DNA of 64,000 nucleotides, taken from Brachypodium distachyon. Its lineage: Eukaryota > Streptophyta > Magnoliopsida > Poales > Poaceae. A model generated the notes under the pieces. That model saw nothing but the letters and a program-made list of their open reading frames with translations. It was not told the origin of the DNA and searched no databases. Shown here piece by piece: positions 32,564 to 42,476 of the stretch (its first letter is position 1; each line of letters begins with the position of its first letter). The stretch is taken from contig NC_016131.3 in the NCBI RefSeq assembly GCF_000005505.3, positions 64,899,355 through 64,963,354 on the forward strand, given 5' to 3'. The translations under genes were made by a program, and so were the position numbers.

Positions 32564-35143
32564 TCAAGCCCCACCGTCGCTCTCCTGAAGAGCGGGCTCA
32601 AGGCAACGCACGAAGCGTCGAGCCAAAGCGCGAAGAGGAGCTCCCTGGTCCGCCAGAAACTTCTTCGCCCCATGAGTCATCTCACCCTTAAGTCCACTCG
32701 TCCCGGCACTGCCGTACAGGACAGTCGCGACTGCCAACGAAACAAGTCGAGCACCCGTACTCAGAAGGCACCTCTTCACGGCCGGCTGAAGGAACTCCAC
32801 CTGTGAAGTAAGCACCCTACTCGTCTCGTCCGTCGTACGACACGGGGGAAGATCCGGTTGAGGGGAGCCCTTCAAGCAGAGTATCATCTCTCGAACCTCT
32901 GAAGCCTGGGTGAGCAGGAGCGAGACCACCTTGAGGGAGGCGACCTCCGCTCGAGCGTGCTCCACGTTGAGGCTGGCCACCACCAAGTCCTCCTCGGCAC
33001 GACGGGTCTTCGCGATCGCATCCTTCTGGCCCTCCTCGGCAAGGTGAGCCCTCGCCTCCATGGCCGCAAGCTCCGCCGACACCCAAGAAAGCTCAGTCTC
33101 GACAGCCTCCCGCCGCGCCCTCTCTGAGGCCAACTCACTCAGGGCAAGGGTGGCCTTCAAGGTCTCGGCGTCCAAGGCCGCCGAAAACACCTCAACCTGA
33201 GCCTTGAGAGCGGGAAGACTGCCCACGGCCTCAACCAAGCCTCTCACCAGGCAAAATAAGAGGAATCATGAGCGCTGACCGACAATATGGACCTAGCAAG
33301 AAAGTAGACGAGGAAAGCGGACTCACAAGCTCCAACGCTTCGAGCGGGTCTCTCACTCCTCCCTCGGTCCTCGGAAGCACCTCTCCCTCCTCCGGAATCG
33401 GGGGCTCGTCCTCGGGAGCGTCAGGCGCCGCAGGCCCCGTACCTGAAACAAGACAAGAGAACCCCGTGAGAATATTCCCGAAAAAGAATTAAAACACTCA
33501 ACACATGCGCACTCACCGGTGGCAGGAAGCTCCTCGTCGACAGGCCCACGAGCCAAAGAGAACACCGGGACACCCGCGCCGCTGGCTTCCGAGGAGGTAT
33601 CCACCACGAGCTGAAGCCCAGTCCTCTAGGCGAAAACCGCACGCTCGTGAGGCGACGGAGGCAGGATCTTCTCAATGTCGATATTCCCGGCTAGGTGCAT
33701 GTCCATGGACTCTCGCAAGGGAGACCTCGACTCAGCCACGTCGGCTAGGTCAGGACAAGGAGCCTTCCTCTTGCGTGAACTCGGAGGACGAGGGATCTTG
33801 GGCATTAGGGCCGCCGGCACACCCAACCCAAGCACAAACTGAAGCTTCACCTTCCCACAAGCATCTCTAAGGTGAGAACCAACGTCGATCATCAATGGAG
33901 TCACAAGACGAGAGTACCGCTCGCCGGCCTTGATGAGCTTCCCGAACTTGGGATCCGGGCGCATCGGTACCGAGTTGTCGAAGCACGCCGCCACGACGTT
34001 GTGACATCCTCCCTCGCGAATGGTATCGACGTAGGCCCGATGCTCCACCGAGTTGTACGGCCCAACCATCTGGGAAGCCCACTCGGCCGCCTTCTCTCGG
34101 GAGAAAGCCTCCGAAAAACAAACACAAACACTAGCCGGGGTTAGTGTCAAGCAAACAAAAATACTTGAAGCAACAACTCAAGTGTCCCAAAACTCACGCT
34201 TAGCCGCATGGCGTGGGTGATGAAAAGCCAAGGGGATCCCCAACTCCGCCTGTGGTCGCGCCCTCATCATGAAGCGGCCTGCCATCACCATCTCCTCAAG
34301 AAGGTCGCGGAAGCTACGCTCCGAACGAGCCGACTTGATCCCGGCAAGCTCCCACTCCTCGACCAAGGACGTGCCCCTGGGACGGACGACATCCCGAAGC
34401 CCCCCAGGCCCAGAGTGTCGAGGGAGCCTACTGGAGTGACACAAGCTCGTCTTTGAAACATCGAGGAAGAACCACTGTGAGTCCCACCCGTTGAACAGAT
34501 GTGCCGCGCTCTTCGCCGGCATCAGGGGGAACTCGTCGTGGAAGCCAGGACGGAGCCTCACGGCGACCGACCCAAAAGCACTCCAAGTGCTCTCGTCAGG
34601 GGTGCGACGCTCCTCCACGTGGACGGTGAACAGCAACAAGAACAACCTCATGGTCGGAGGCTCCCTCAAAGCGGTCTCGCAAAGCCACCTGAACACGTTC
34701 AGGCGCAGGATCGCCGAAGGAACCAACTGCGCGAACTCGATACCATAGGTATCCAAGAACTCCAGCCAGAACGGGTGAACAGGCAAGCACAGTCCGGCGT
34801 GGAACCAGCTGGTGAACACAACGATGTGCCCCCGACGCCTCTGCGACTCCAGTCAAAGCTCACCCTCGTCAGGAAGCGAGGCAAGGCCCTTGCAGAAGTA
34901 GCCCGCCTCCACAAGGTCCGACAAGTCCTTCTCGGTCGTCACCGACGCCGGAAGAATGTCGGGAACCCGTCCCGGCACGGCCAGAAACGGCTCAGGCCGA
35001 GGTCCCCTCTCCGGGCGGGTGACCTTCTTCGACCTCCGCGGCTTGCCTCTCGACATCCGCGCCTCGCCCCCGCTCCCGTGGGAAGCCTCCCTCTCGACGC
35101 TCTTGCCGGCGCCGGCGCGACGCTCCACGTCGGATCCCGCCAT
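32564..35143 (-). pseudogene. Antisense accessory gene of the gypsy element (transposase_28-like + coiled coil)
   Basis: On the minus strand a multi-exon gene can be traced. Exon 1 starts at 35143 (MAGSDVERR, Lys/Arg-rich, likely nuclear) and runs to about 34198, where a perfect GTGAGT donor lies. It contains one in-frame TGA (34855-34853) and then VVFTSWFHAGLCLPVHPF, the hallmark of the 'putative gypsy-type transposon' domain (transposase_28). Exon 2, about 34110-33517, carries an in-frame TAG at 33628 and ends in GTGAGT. Exon 3, 33442-33327, is an open, phase-compatible 116-base exon (acidic, Pro-rich) with AG and GTGAGT borders. Exon 4, about 33243-32564, encodes a long Ala/Glu/Leu coiled coil and the stop. 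Antisense genes of this sort are known in maize Grande and rice RIRE2-type elements; their function is unknown. This copy has two stops and unclear exon 1-2 and 3-4 junctions. Confidence 0.7.
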
Positions 35144-37325
35144 CTCGCGTACGAAAAGACACCAAAGGTTAGTACAAGTTGCAAAAATTCCTAAGGAAGC
35201 AACTAGGGAAAGTCCACGTCGCAAGGCCGTACACGACCACCGGTAAAATAAAATAAAAATGGGAAAAATCCCCTCGGAAACGGCCGGCTCCCCCCAACGG
35301 CCTCTCCGGCCCGATCCAGACCGGCGGCATGAGAACAAAGGGAGCCCAGCTCCCGCGAGGCCCACGGCCCACCAAACTTCGGAGCACCCCGGTGTGTAGG
35401 GGAATGGGCCCTAGGCCTTGCGCGCGTCCGATCGGCCCAAGGCGCGTAAAGAAGAAAGGGGGTCCGGCTCCCCCGAAAACCGTCCGAGGCCCACGGCCCA
35501 GCTACGATCCAGCCCCCCCCCCCCCAAAAAAAAAGAGAAGGAAGAACGCATGAGGCCAAGGCAGAAGCACGCAAGGTGCTCGGTCAAATGGCCGACGTCC
35601 CTGGCGTGCCCGCGCCCCGCTATGCCTAAGCCCGCATGCGACAAAATGCTTGCCCGCGCATTGTGCGGAGTGCGGCCACGACGCGCGGCGCGCGAGCTTG
35701 CGCCTTCCATGACCAACTCCGACGTCCCCTGCCGACGACACGCGGCCACGCCACGCGCGCGCACCAAGGACGCTCCCCACCAAGCAAACGCGGACGCCTC
35801 ACGCGCAAGGGTGCCGCGCGTCGGCATAACGTCTCGACACCTCGTCGGCCGCGCCCACGGCGTACCGGATGAGCATCCCCAAGCCGCAAGCCTCGCCCAC
35901 AAGCTGCTCGGTGAAACGACCGCGACCACTGCCGCCCCGTTCTACGTGGCTCGAAGTGCCCAATGTCGCGCCAACCAGGCCGGGGACGATTGCCCATGCT
36001 ATGCTCACCTCGGCAGGGACAACGAAGCTCCTGGGCGCCGCCCCTCCTCGGCTCGAATTGCAAGCAACGCCGGCACCTCTCGAAGCGTCTTCGCCTGAAA
36101 ATCAACCCCCACGAAGGCTCGATGATCTTCAACGTATCCCGGGAGATGGACGAACACCGAGAGCTGGCTAATTGCCCCAAAGGAGCCCCTAACGGCCACC
36201 GGTCTTGCCCCGTCCTTCGAGTGCCGCCGAACTCGTCTTCAGCGCCGGAAGGGAAGGAAGCAAGAGTGGGCATGAGCCTCGCCTCCGCCCCTTGGCTCCG
36301 TTTTTATACGCCAGCATCCCCCTCGACGTCCGGGTCCAGCCACCCGCGGGTCGACACGTCGCCGGCTGTGGGGCAGCCACTGTCCGAACACCAAGACAAA
36401 AACCAAGAGGGAAAGGCAAAAAGGAGCGCAGGGTAGAGGGCAGAGGTGGTCGGGTGGTCGCCCAAGACCAGTCCGTGCTGCCCCTGCGAAGCCCGTGGCC
36501 GCCGGCGTCATCCATGGTGACGGCGTCGTCGACAGAAGAGGAAAGGAGGATGGCCCTATTTTTGCCCCGTACGAAGGAAGAAGAAGAACCCCGGCCATCC
36601 GATCTAGGGATCCGACGCACCCGCGACCGTCCGATGCAGCCACTTAAACCGGCGAACCGGTATGCGGGCCGTCAAGGTTAAGTGGGCTACGGCCCAACAT
36701 CACGCGGATTAAAAAAAAGGAGAGGCCTCTCGGGCCCGGACGGCCCGCGCGCTCGGGAAGCCCGTAAGGCCAAACACAACCCAAGAATTCGCCCGTGCAC
36801 ACTGGACGGCCCAAGGAGAAGACTCTTTGCATAAAAGCCCCCCTTGGCGGCTCGAGGATTTCGCGTCGGGACCCTCGGAAAGCCAGAAATTCACAAAATA
36901 CCCCCTACAGCTTCGCTATCTTGCAAAAGGAGTCCCCAGATCTCGAAATTTTGCAAGAAAGGCCTTCATAGCCATGACTTATCAGAAGGAAGGTCCCGAA
37001 GAAAAATTCCCAAGAGCCCTTGGATGCGCCAAAAATCACAAAACCACAAGTTTTGTGTAAAAATCTCACCTAGGTCTATCTTCCTCCTCGAGGAAGGTTA
37101 CCTAGCCGGTGGCTCCCCCAACGCAACGCCTCGAAGGTCTCAAGTCTACCGGGAAAACTTCCGAAACTAAAAGTATCTCACAAGGCAGCCCACCTAGGCC
37201 CGGTTTCCTCGTAAAACCTACCTAGACGGTGGCTCGTCCCAAGGAGAGTTATGATCCAGGTATCGGAAGAAGAATCTCAGCACGCCATCAACGTTGAAGT
37301 TGATCCGAAGGCATTCCCAATGCCT
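35144..37325. other. GC-rich 3' internal region of the gypsy element, promoter side of the antisense gene
   Basis: 2.2 kb upstream of the antisense ATG. Long frames on both strands (for example 35418-36098) are Arg/Ala/Pro-rich and carry no domain. I read them as GC-driven. A C13 / A9 homopolymer junction sits at 35513-35533. Near 37069-37112 and 37189-37232 a diverged direct repeat is present (ccacctagg...cctag-cggtggct). Confidence 0.55.
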
Positions 37326-37332
37326 CCGGCTC

Positions 37333-37343
37333 AAGGGGGCTAC
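37333..37343 (+). promoter_or_regulatory. Polypurine tract
   Basis: aagggggctac directly before the 3' LTR. The purine run aaggggg is the plus-strand primer site, short and followed by ctac. Confidence 0.7.
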
Positions 37344-38174
37344 TGTTGTAATATAATAAATTCCTTACATGGGCCGGGCCGTAATCCTACGTGGCGACGA
37401 TCGAATCAACAAATTTCAAAGACCGGTCAATTTGCCAATAAGTCATAGACATGCCAACTAGATACCGGTCAAAGTAGTCAACAAGTCAAAGCCTCTAATG
37501 CCATGGTCAAAGGAGAAGAGGAGCTTCAGTAGGGGCCAAGAAAGGTGTAGGGATGAGTTTACCACTTTGCCCTCACTTTCCCTCTCCCTCAAGGGTAGTC
37601 ATGGTCTTTTGTCATGGAACCCTAGGCTATAAATACCCCCTCATGGAGGCATGTATCATTCACTCTCCATTGGAATAAGATCAAAGGGGAGAGGGCTAGA
37701 GCAACCTAAGGAGCCCGCTCTCGAGTGCTTGGGTCGAGCCTAGTCTCGACTCGTCCTCGGGGACGCGACTTGGGAAACCTAGTTTTGAGGTTCTGGACCG
37801 TCTAGTACGACCCCGACTCAAAGTAGAGGGATCAGGTTAGAGTCTCGAGGGTATCCCAACCTCGCTACTTGGGAAGACAATTTCGGCCCAAGTCCGAGGC
37901 GGTCCCTAGAGATCTCTCGCCATAGGTGATTTGGGAAGACGAGTTCGGCCCAAACACTTGGCTAGTGACCCCCTCGAAGCCTCTCCTAACATAGGACTAA
38001 GTCGTACCCGCAGGGTCGACCGAACCTATTCAAAAAATATCGACGTGTCAACTTGTCCCAAGTGTACGGCGACCTTCGCTATAAAGCCGGCGTACACCCT
38101 CTACATATTATTCTCGCATTTGTGCCATCAAGCATTGGCACCCCGTACTCCTGTTGTTTTCTAGAACAACAACA
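37344..38174 (+). repeat. 3' LTR
   Basis: Same TG...CA termini as the 5' LTR, 831 bases. A TATA box (tataaata) lies at 37628-37635. Substitutions relative to the 5' LTR are spread over the whole length. Confidence 0.95.
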
Positions 38175-38179
38175 TCCAA
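38175..38179. repeat. 5-bp target-site duplication of gypsy element, right copy
   Basis: tccaa, identical to 25501-25505. Deleting one copy plus the element rejoins the MULE inverted repeat exactly (ggaaatttccaaaattatac). Confidence 0.9.
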
Positions 38180-38298
38180 AATTATACCCCATTTAACCAA
38201 ACCTTTGCCACTAATTACCCCTTTTAATATTTTTCCCCAAATCTGACGTTTTCTGACGAGCAGGGACCACTTTGCAGGCCTACATGGCGTGCCATGCT

Positions 38299-38376
38299 GG
38301 CCTTCGGGGCCGAACCGGCCCGGTTCAGGTCAGGCGCGGCCTTCGGGGCCAAACCGGCCCAGTTCAGTTCGCGCGG
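38299..38376. repeat. Subterminal 39-bp direct repeat of the MULE
   Basis: ccttcggggccgaaccggcc is followed 39 bases later by ccttcggggccaaaccggcc, with similar following bases (ggttcagg / agttcagt). Subterminal repeats are common in long-TIR elements. Confidence 0.65.
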
Positions 38377-38610
38377 TTCTGTCCGGTTAGGGTTTGACAT
38401 GGGCTTCAGTGGGTTCTGCCCGGTTCTTTCTTTCTTTGTATCTCGCTCATAACTCTTTCTCCCTCGTCTCTGTCTGTCTCCCACGGGTTAGGGTTTAGGC
38501 TGCGGCGGCGGCGGCGGCGACGGAAGCAGGCGCGACCTGTCGGCGGAGAAAGCGGCCACCACGGGTGCTGAGCCGGGTTCGACTCGGTGTTTCTCCGGGC
38601 CTGCGCTCAG

Positions 38611-39052
38611 ATGGTGCGGACGAAATCGCCGGCGAAACGGAAGGCAGTGGGAGTGGCGATTCCGAAGCTCCCCGTATATTCCAGGAATTGCAATTCTTCG
38701 TGGAAGGTATGTTCATCCGCCTCGTTTCCTTTCCGTTTCCATCTCCTTAACGTCTTTCATCTGTGATTTCATTGGTGATTTGGGCATATATTGTGGTCAC
38801 AAAGATAGGACTGATGCGTATCATTGGATTTTGGGGTTTCTCAAATTTTATTCCTGCTGGTGCAGCATTTAATTTGTGGTGTGGTTAATGTACTTTTCAT
38901 GTCAGGAAATTGTGAGCTCAAGCAAGTTCTCCCTTGTCAGTGGGTGCCGCTGGAAGGAACAGAGGAGAAGATGGATGCAATCGACACGGAACTGCTCACA
39001 TTGGGCACTTTTGGATGCAATCCTGGAAGCATTTTGTGATGAAAATGTATGA
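38611..39052 (+). CDS. Cargo ORF inside the MULE, 80 residues, unknown function
   Basis: Exon 38611-38706 (32 codons) ends at a GT donor (gtatgt). After an intron of 199 bases ending in tcatgtcag, exon 38906-39052 continues in phase 0 for 48 codons to TGA. The first exon starts MVRTKSPAKRKAVGV, very basic and NLS-like. The second contains a basic Trp-rich segment (RWKEQRRRWMQ) and a short amphipathic end (ALLDAILEAFCDE). I do not recognise the family. It could be a captured host gene fragment or the protein typical of a MULE lineage. The consistent splice phases are the only evidence that it is real; it may be a relic. Confidence 0.4.
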
Positions 39053-39405
39053 AATGTATGCACTGTTGTACATGGGCTGATATGTTGTACCAAATTTTGC
39101 CTCAAATGCAATGAAAATATACGGGCTGATATATATGGTGAAGTGAATTTTGTATGGTTGCCAGAAAACCGAACTGGCACCTGACCTGAACCGGGCCGGT
39201 TCGGCCCGAAGGCCAGCGTGGCACGACACGTAGGCCTGAAAAATGGGCCCCGCTCGTCAGGAAACGTCAGATTTGGGGAAAAAAATATTAAAAGGGGTAA
39301 TTAGTGGCAAAGTTTTGGTTAAATATGGTATAATTTTGGAAATTCTCTTAAATGGGATAGATTGTGTCAAAAAAATTCAAAGAGGGATAAAAAATGGAAT
39401 TCACT

Positions 39406-40296
39406 CTTTAGCAAACGATAGTAGTAGCATGTACGATCACGTGCTAGCCAGGATGTCTTTCAGGTGTATCGTGTACGTTTTTATTTCTTTCTGAATTGTA
39501 TACTTACATGCAACTGCGTGTATTCCCGCCCTGGTGCTTTATTGGCAGCTTGCTACACGGCTATACCGTCGTATAATACGAAGAAAGTTTAGGAAAAGGC
39601 TTCTTTTGAGAACCGGTGGTAAATTAAGTACGTGCCTCCTACTCCTAGTTAATTACCACTAGGTAAAAGATCACAGCAAGACAGTGCATGCGGATCACGT
39701 AGATGTAGCCAGACCAAGAAAAGGTGTGAGCACGTTGTGTGGAAAAAGGCAAACTGCAAAGCCAGCTGTTTCCGTCTTCTCTTACAGCTCTGCCGGGGCG
39801 TCCATCCGTTCTACTAATACGAGTGTACATGTACACATTCTGCCGTTAATGAATATACCAACTGGCACTGCAAGCAAAATGAAGTGCGCACAACGGCAAT
39901 CATGGTGGTTTCTGACTTTCTGTGGGGGTGCCCCAGCATTGGCGTAAAATTATTTAACTGACGCATGGATTTCACCTAGCTAGATCGGCTCATTTCCACA
40001 TAAATACACGAGGAAAATGGAGTATCTCGCGTCCAGATCTAGAGAGAAGGCATATGCATGCAGGACTTTTCTGTTTCGTTAGTAGAGTTGCAGAAGAGGT
40101 GACGTGAGTTTGGCTGGACACACTGACGACTCCAGGGCGGCAAAGGCCGAGAGGACAGAGGTGCCTGTGGCACGGCAGAGGAGCGCTGGACCAGTCCGAC
40201 AGACGAGTAGTAGCGCTCCTGTTTCCGTTATCCAGCCAACCAAACCACCCACCCACCACCACTGTCCCTGCCCTCGGAATTATAAACTCCAGTGTG
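39406..40296. other. Intergenic and RRM-gene promoter, no gene seen
   Basis: The short region between the MULE and the RNA-binding protein gene. No domain in any frame. Confidence 0.5.
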
Positions 40297-40303
40297 TATA
40301 AAA
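40297..40303 (+). promoter_or_regulatory. TATA box of the RRM gene
   Basis: tataaaa at 40297-40303, about 140 bases upstream of the ATG, followed by a C-rich leader. Confidence 0.65.
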
Positions 40304-40442
40304 CCCCCCACGGCAGCCTCCTCACCAATCGCCCCGTCGTGCATTTCCATTTCCGCGCGCGTCACGGTCTCTCGTTGCGTTGCGTCGTCGAGCCCGGCAC
40401 GTACGTAGGCAGTAGCTGGCGCCGGCGGCGGCAGGGGAAAGA

Positions 40443-42476
40443 ATGACGATGCTGGGGCAGCCCCCGGTGCCGGTTCAGGCGTTCGGGGACACGACGCTGA
40501 CCAAGGTGTTCGTGGGCGGGCTGGCGTGGGAGACCCACAAGGACACCCTCCGCGAGCACTTTGAGCGCTTCGGCGACATCCTCGAGGCCGTCATCATCTC
40601 CGACAAGCTCACCGGCCGCTCCAAGGGCTACGGCTTCGTCAGTTCCTTTCCCCGTCTCCGCCCTTTCATTAGCTCCTTTGTTTTGCCATTCTTCTGTTCT
40701 GACGCGTTTTGCCACGGTTTAATTTGGATGCAGGTGACGTTCAAGGAGGCGGATGCGGCGAAGAAGGCGTGCGAGGACGGCACCCCGGTCATCAACGGCC
40801 GCCGCGCCAACTGCAACCTGGCTTCCCTGGGCGCCAAGCCGCGGACCCAGCAGCAGCAGCCGCACCTCCTCCGCCCCTCGCCGCCCGCCACCCCGGCGCC
40901 GCACATGCCCGCCGCCCCTCATCACGGCCACCACCACCACCAGCAGCCCGCGCCAGGTGCACACGCAAAATCAACTCTTTTAATTACGTTACACAGGCAC
41001 ACAGCTGGCTAGCTGGTTACTGCTGTAACGTGCGTACTGACTGGAGACCAAATGTGCATCTTCTTTAGCGCGTCGCGCGCGGTAAAATTAACTAACTACC
41101 GAAACTGCTCCTATGTAGCAGCAGCCATCGTGGCCGGGTCCAGGGGCATGTCGCCGGTGCCGTGGTACTACCACCCCTCCACGACGCCTCCTCCGCCGCC
41201 GCCGCCGCCCCAGGCGCCGGCGCACTACGGCCACGGCGCTCATCCCCAGCACCAGTACCACGGCGTCCTCCCCTTCTATCCCGCCGCCACCAACTACGGG
41301 TACGCACGTTAATTCTTCCCACCAAACACAAAGTGTGTGGCCGGCCGGGGCCGGGCGAATTCGCTGTGTACGAGGATCAATTCGTGTCCGGCCTCCGGCG
41401 GCGGCGGCCGATCGATCGAGTGCGACCGGCGCGCGATCGAGGCGGCGTGGTCCGTTGGCGTTTTGGGACCAGGACCAGGCAGCGTGTGGCGTGGGCACAT
41501 GCGTGGCTTGTAGTAGCACGCGACGCGACAAGGGGGAGCAACAGCACAGGCTGGACCTCCGGCCAGCTGCCAGCTGCCTCGTCGTGCCCTCACGTGCCCA
41601 CGTGCCGCCCTGCACGGCAGCAGGGGAAAGAAGGAAAAAAAAAGGATCACAGAGAGGAAAAGGAAAATAAAAATAATGTACACTCCCGTAGTAGTTAATT
41701 ACCGGATCTGGCTTTCTCTACGGGGTCATTATTACTGGCTAGCGGTTACAGCTATTTGTGGTGATTGATTGATTCATTGACCGATTAAAACTTTGCCCTG
41801 TGTATTCAGGTACTCCCCGAACTACGTCGCTGACTTGAGCTACAACGCGGTAAACCATCGTCACATCTTGCATTTTCTTTCTCACGCATCGAAATGTTAC
41901 CATCTCAAAAAAAAAAAAAATCTTCCATACACCGAGAACTAACAAGCGTGCGTTGCGTGCGACATTGGAGCAGAAGCTAGGCCAAACGGCAGCGGCGCCT
42001 GGAGCGGCCGGGTCCTACATGCAGGGGCACTTCCCCTACCCAGCGGCGGCGGCAGCGCAGGGCGGCATGCTCGCGCCCAACGCCATGATGCCCGTGTACC
42101 CATACTACCAGTATCACTATCACGGAGCGCAGGGGCTCGGCGTCCCGGCCGCGCACTTCTTCCCGCCGGTCTCCGCCGCCGCCGTCCCCACCGTCCCCGC
42201 CATCATCTCAAAGCCCACCGTCATGGTCCCTCCCAAAGGTATGGCTTCTCTCCAAGAGCCCGATCGAGCTGTAACGACTAGCCGTAGTGTATAGTCACGT
42301 TCCTAAATACTTGTGCCTGTTTTAGTGACGGAGGGAGTAGCTGTACACATAGCAGTAGCAGGTCTTGAACTCTTGATAGCCAACATCAATACGAACAGCT
42401 TTGCATGTCTGCAAGATCCAAACTAACTCGAGGCCGTACATGTACCGCAGTGGAGCAGGTGGCGGGGTGCAGCTGA
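40443..42476 (+). CDS. RRM RNA-binding protein (RBM24/38- and ARP1-like)
   Basis: Six exons, 40443-40637, 40734-40956, 41122-41299, 41810-41849, 41974-42238, 42451-42476, all GT-AG and in phase, give 308 residues. A single RNA-recognition motif occupies about residues 20-95. RNP2 is KVFVGGLAW and RNP1 is [11 protein letters not shown], the latter split by intron 1 after GYGF. This is followed by [19 protein letters not shown], typical of the plant single-RRM group related to RBM24/38 and Arabidopsis ARP1. The rest is low-complexity: Gln/His/Pro-rich (HHGHHHHQQ), a Pro8 run, and Tyr/Gly/Ala-rich repeats ([13 protein letters not shown]) likely to mediate assembly. The protein probably binds mRNA in nucleus or cytoplasm; targets cannot be read from sequence. 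Exon 3 has a tandem TAG-CAG acceptor. The start ATG is at the end of a GC-rich leader. Confidence 0.93.

Larger units (their letters stand above)
25506..38174 (+). mobile_element. Ty3/gypsy LTR retrotransposon, defective, 12.7 kb
   Basis: Complete in outline: 829-bp 5' LTR, primer binding site, gag, pol in the gypsy order (protease, reverse transcriptase, RNase H, integrase), a long 3' internal region with an antisense gene, polypurine tract, 831-bp 3' LTR, and exact 5-bp target duplication. The two LTRs differ at dozens of positions by eye, so the insertion is not recent. gag and pol are broken by several frameshifts and stops, and the reverse transcriptase has lost its catalytic segment, so it cannot move by itself. 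The integrase-after-RNase-H order defines Ty3/gypsy. The D-G-G protease motif and the antisense 3' gene resemble the rice RIRE2 / maize Grande type of element. Confidence 0.93.
25435..39405. mobile_element. Mutator-like (Pack-MULE-type) element, split by a gypsy insertion
   Basis: The left end agtgaattcc (25435) and right end ggaattcact (39396-39405) open long terminal inverted repeats. The left repeat is 25435-25505 continued at 38180 to about 38336. The right repeat is about 39175-39405. They share tttaccctctctttgaaa, taccccatttaa, aattacccctttta, atctgacg and gcctac in mirror order, about 230 bp per arm. Removing the retrotransposon leaves about 1.3 kb. No transposase is present, only a small two-exon cargo ORF. 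Long TIRs with cargo fit a non-autonomous MULE. A clear 9-bp target duplication was not found, so the superfamily is inferred. Confidence 0.7.

Noticed and set aside
35418..36273. Long frames on both strands (226 and 215 codons) in the retrotransposon 3' region
   Set aside because: Arg/Ala/Pro-rich translations driven by high GC; no domain, overlapping on opposite strands, upstream of the antisense gene start.
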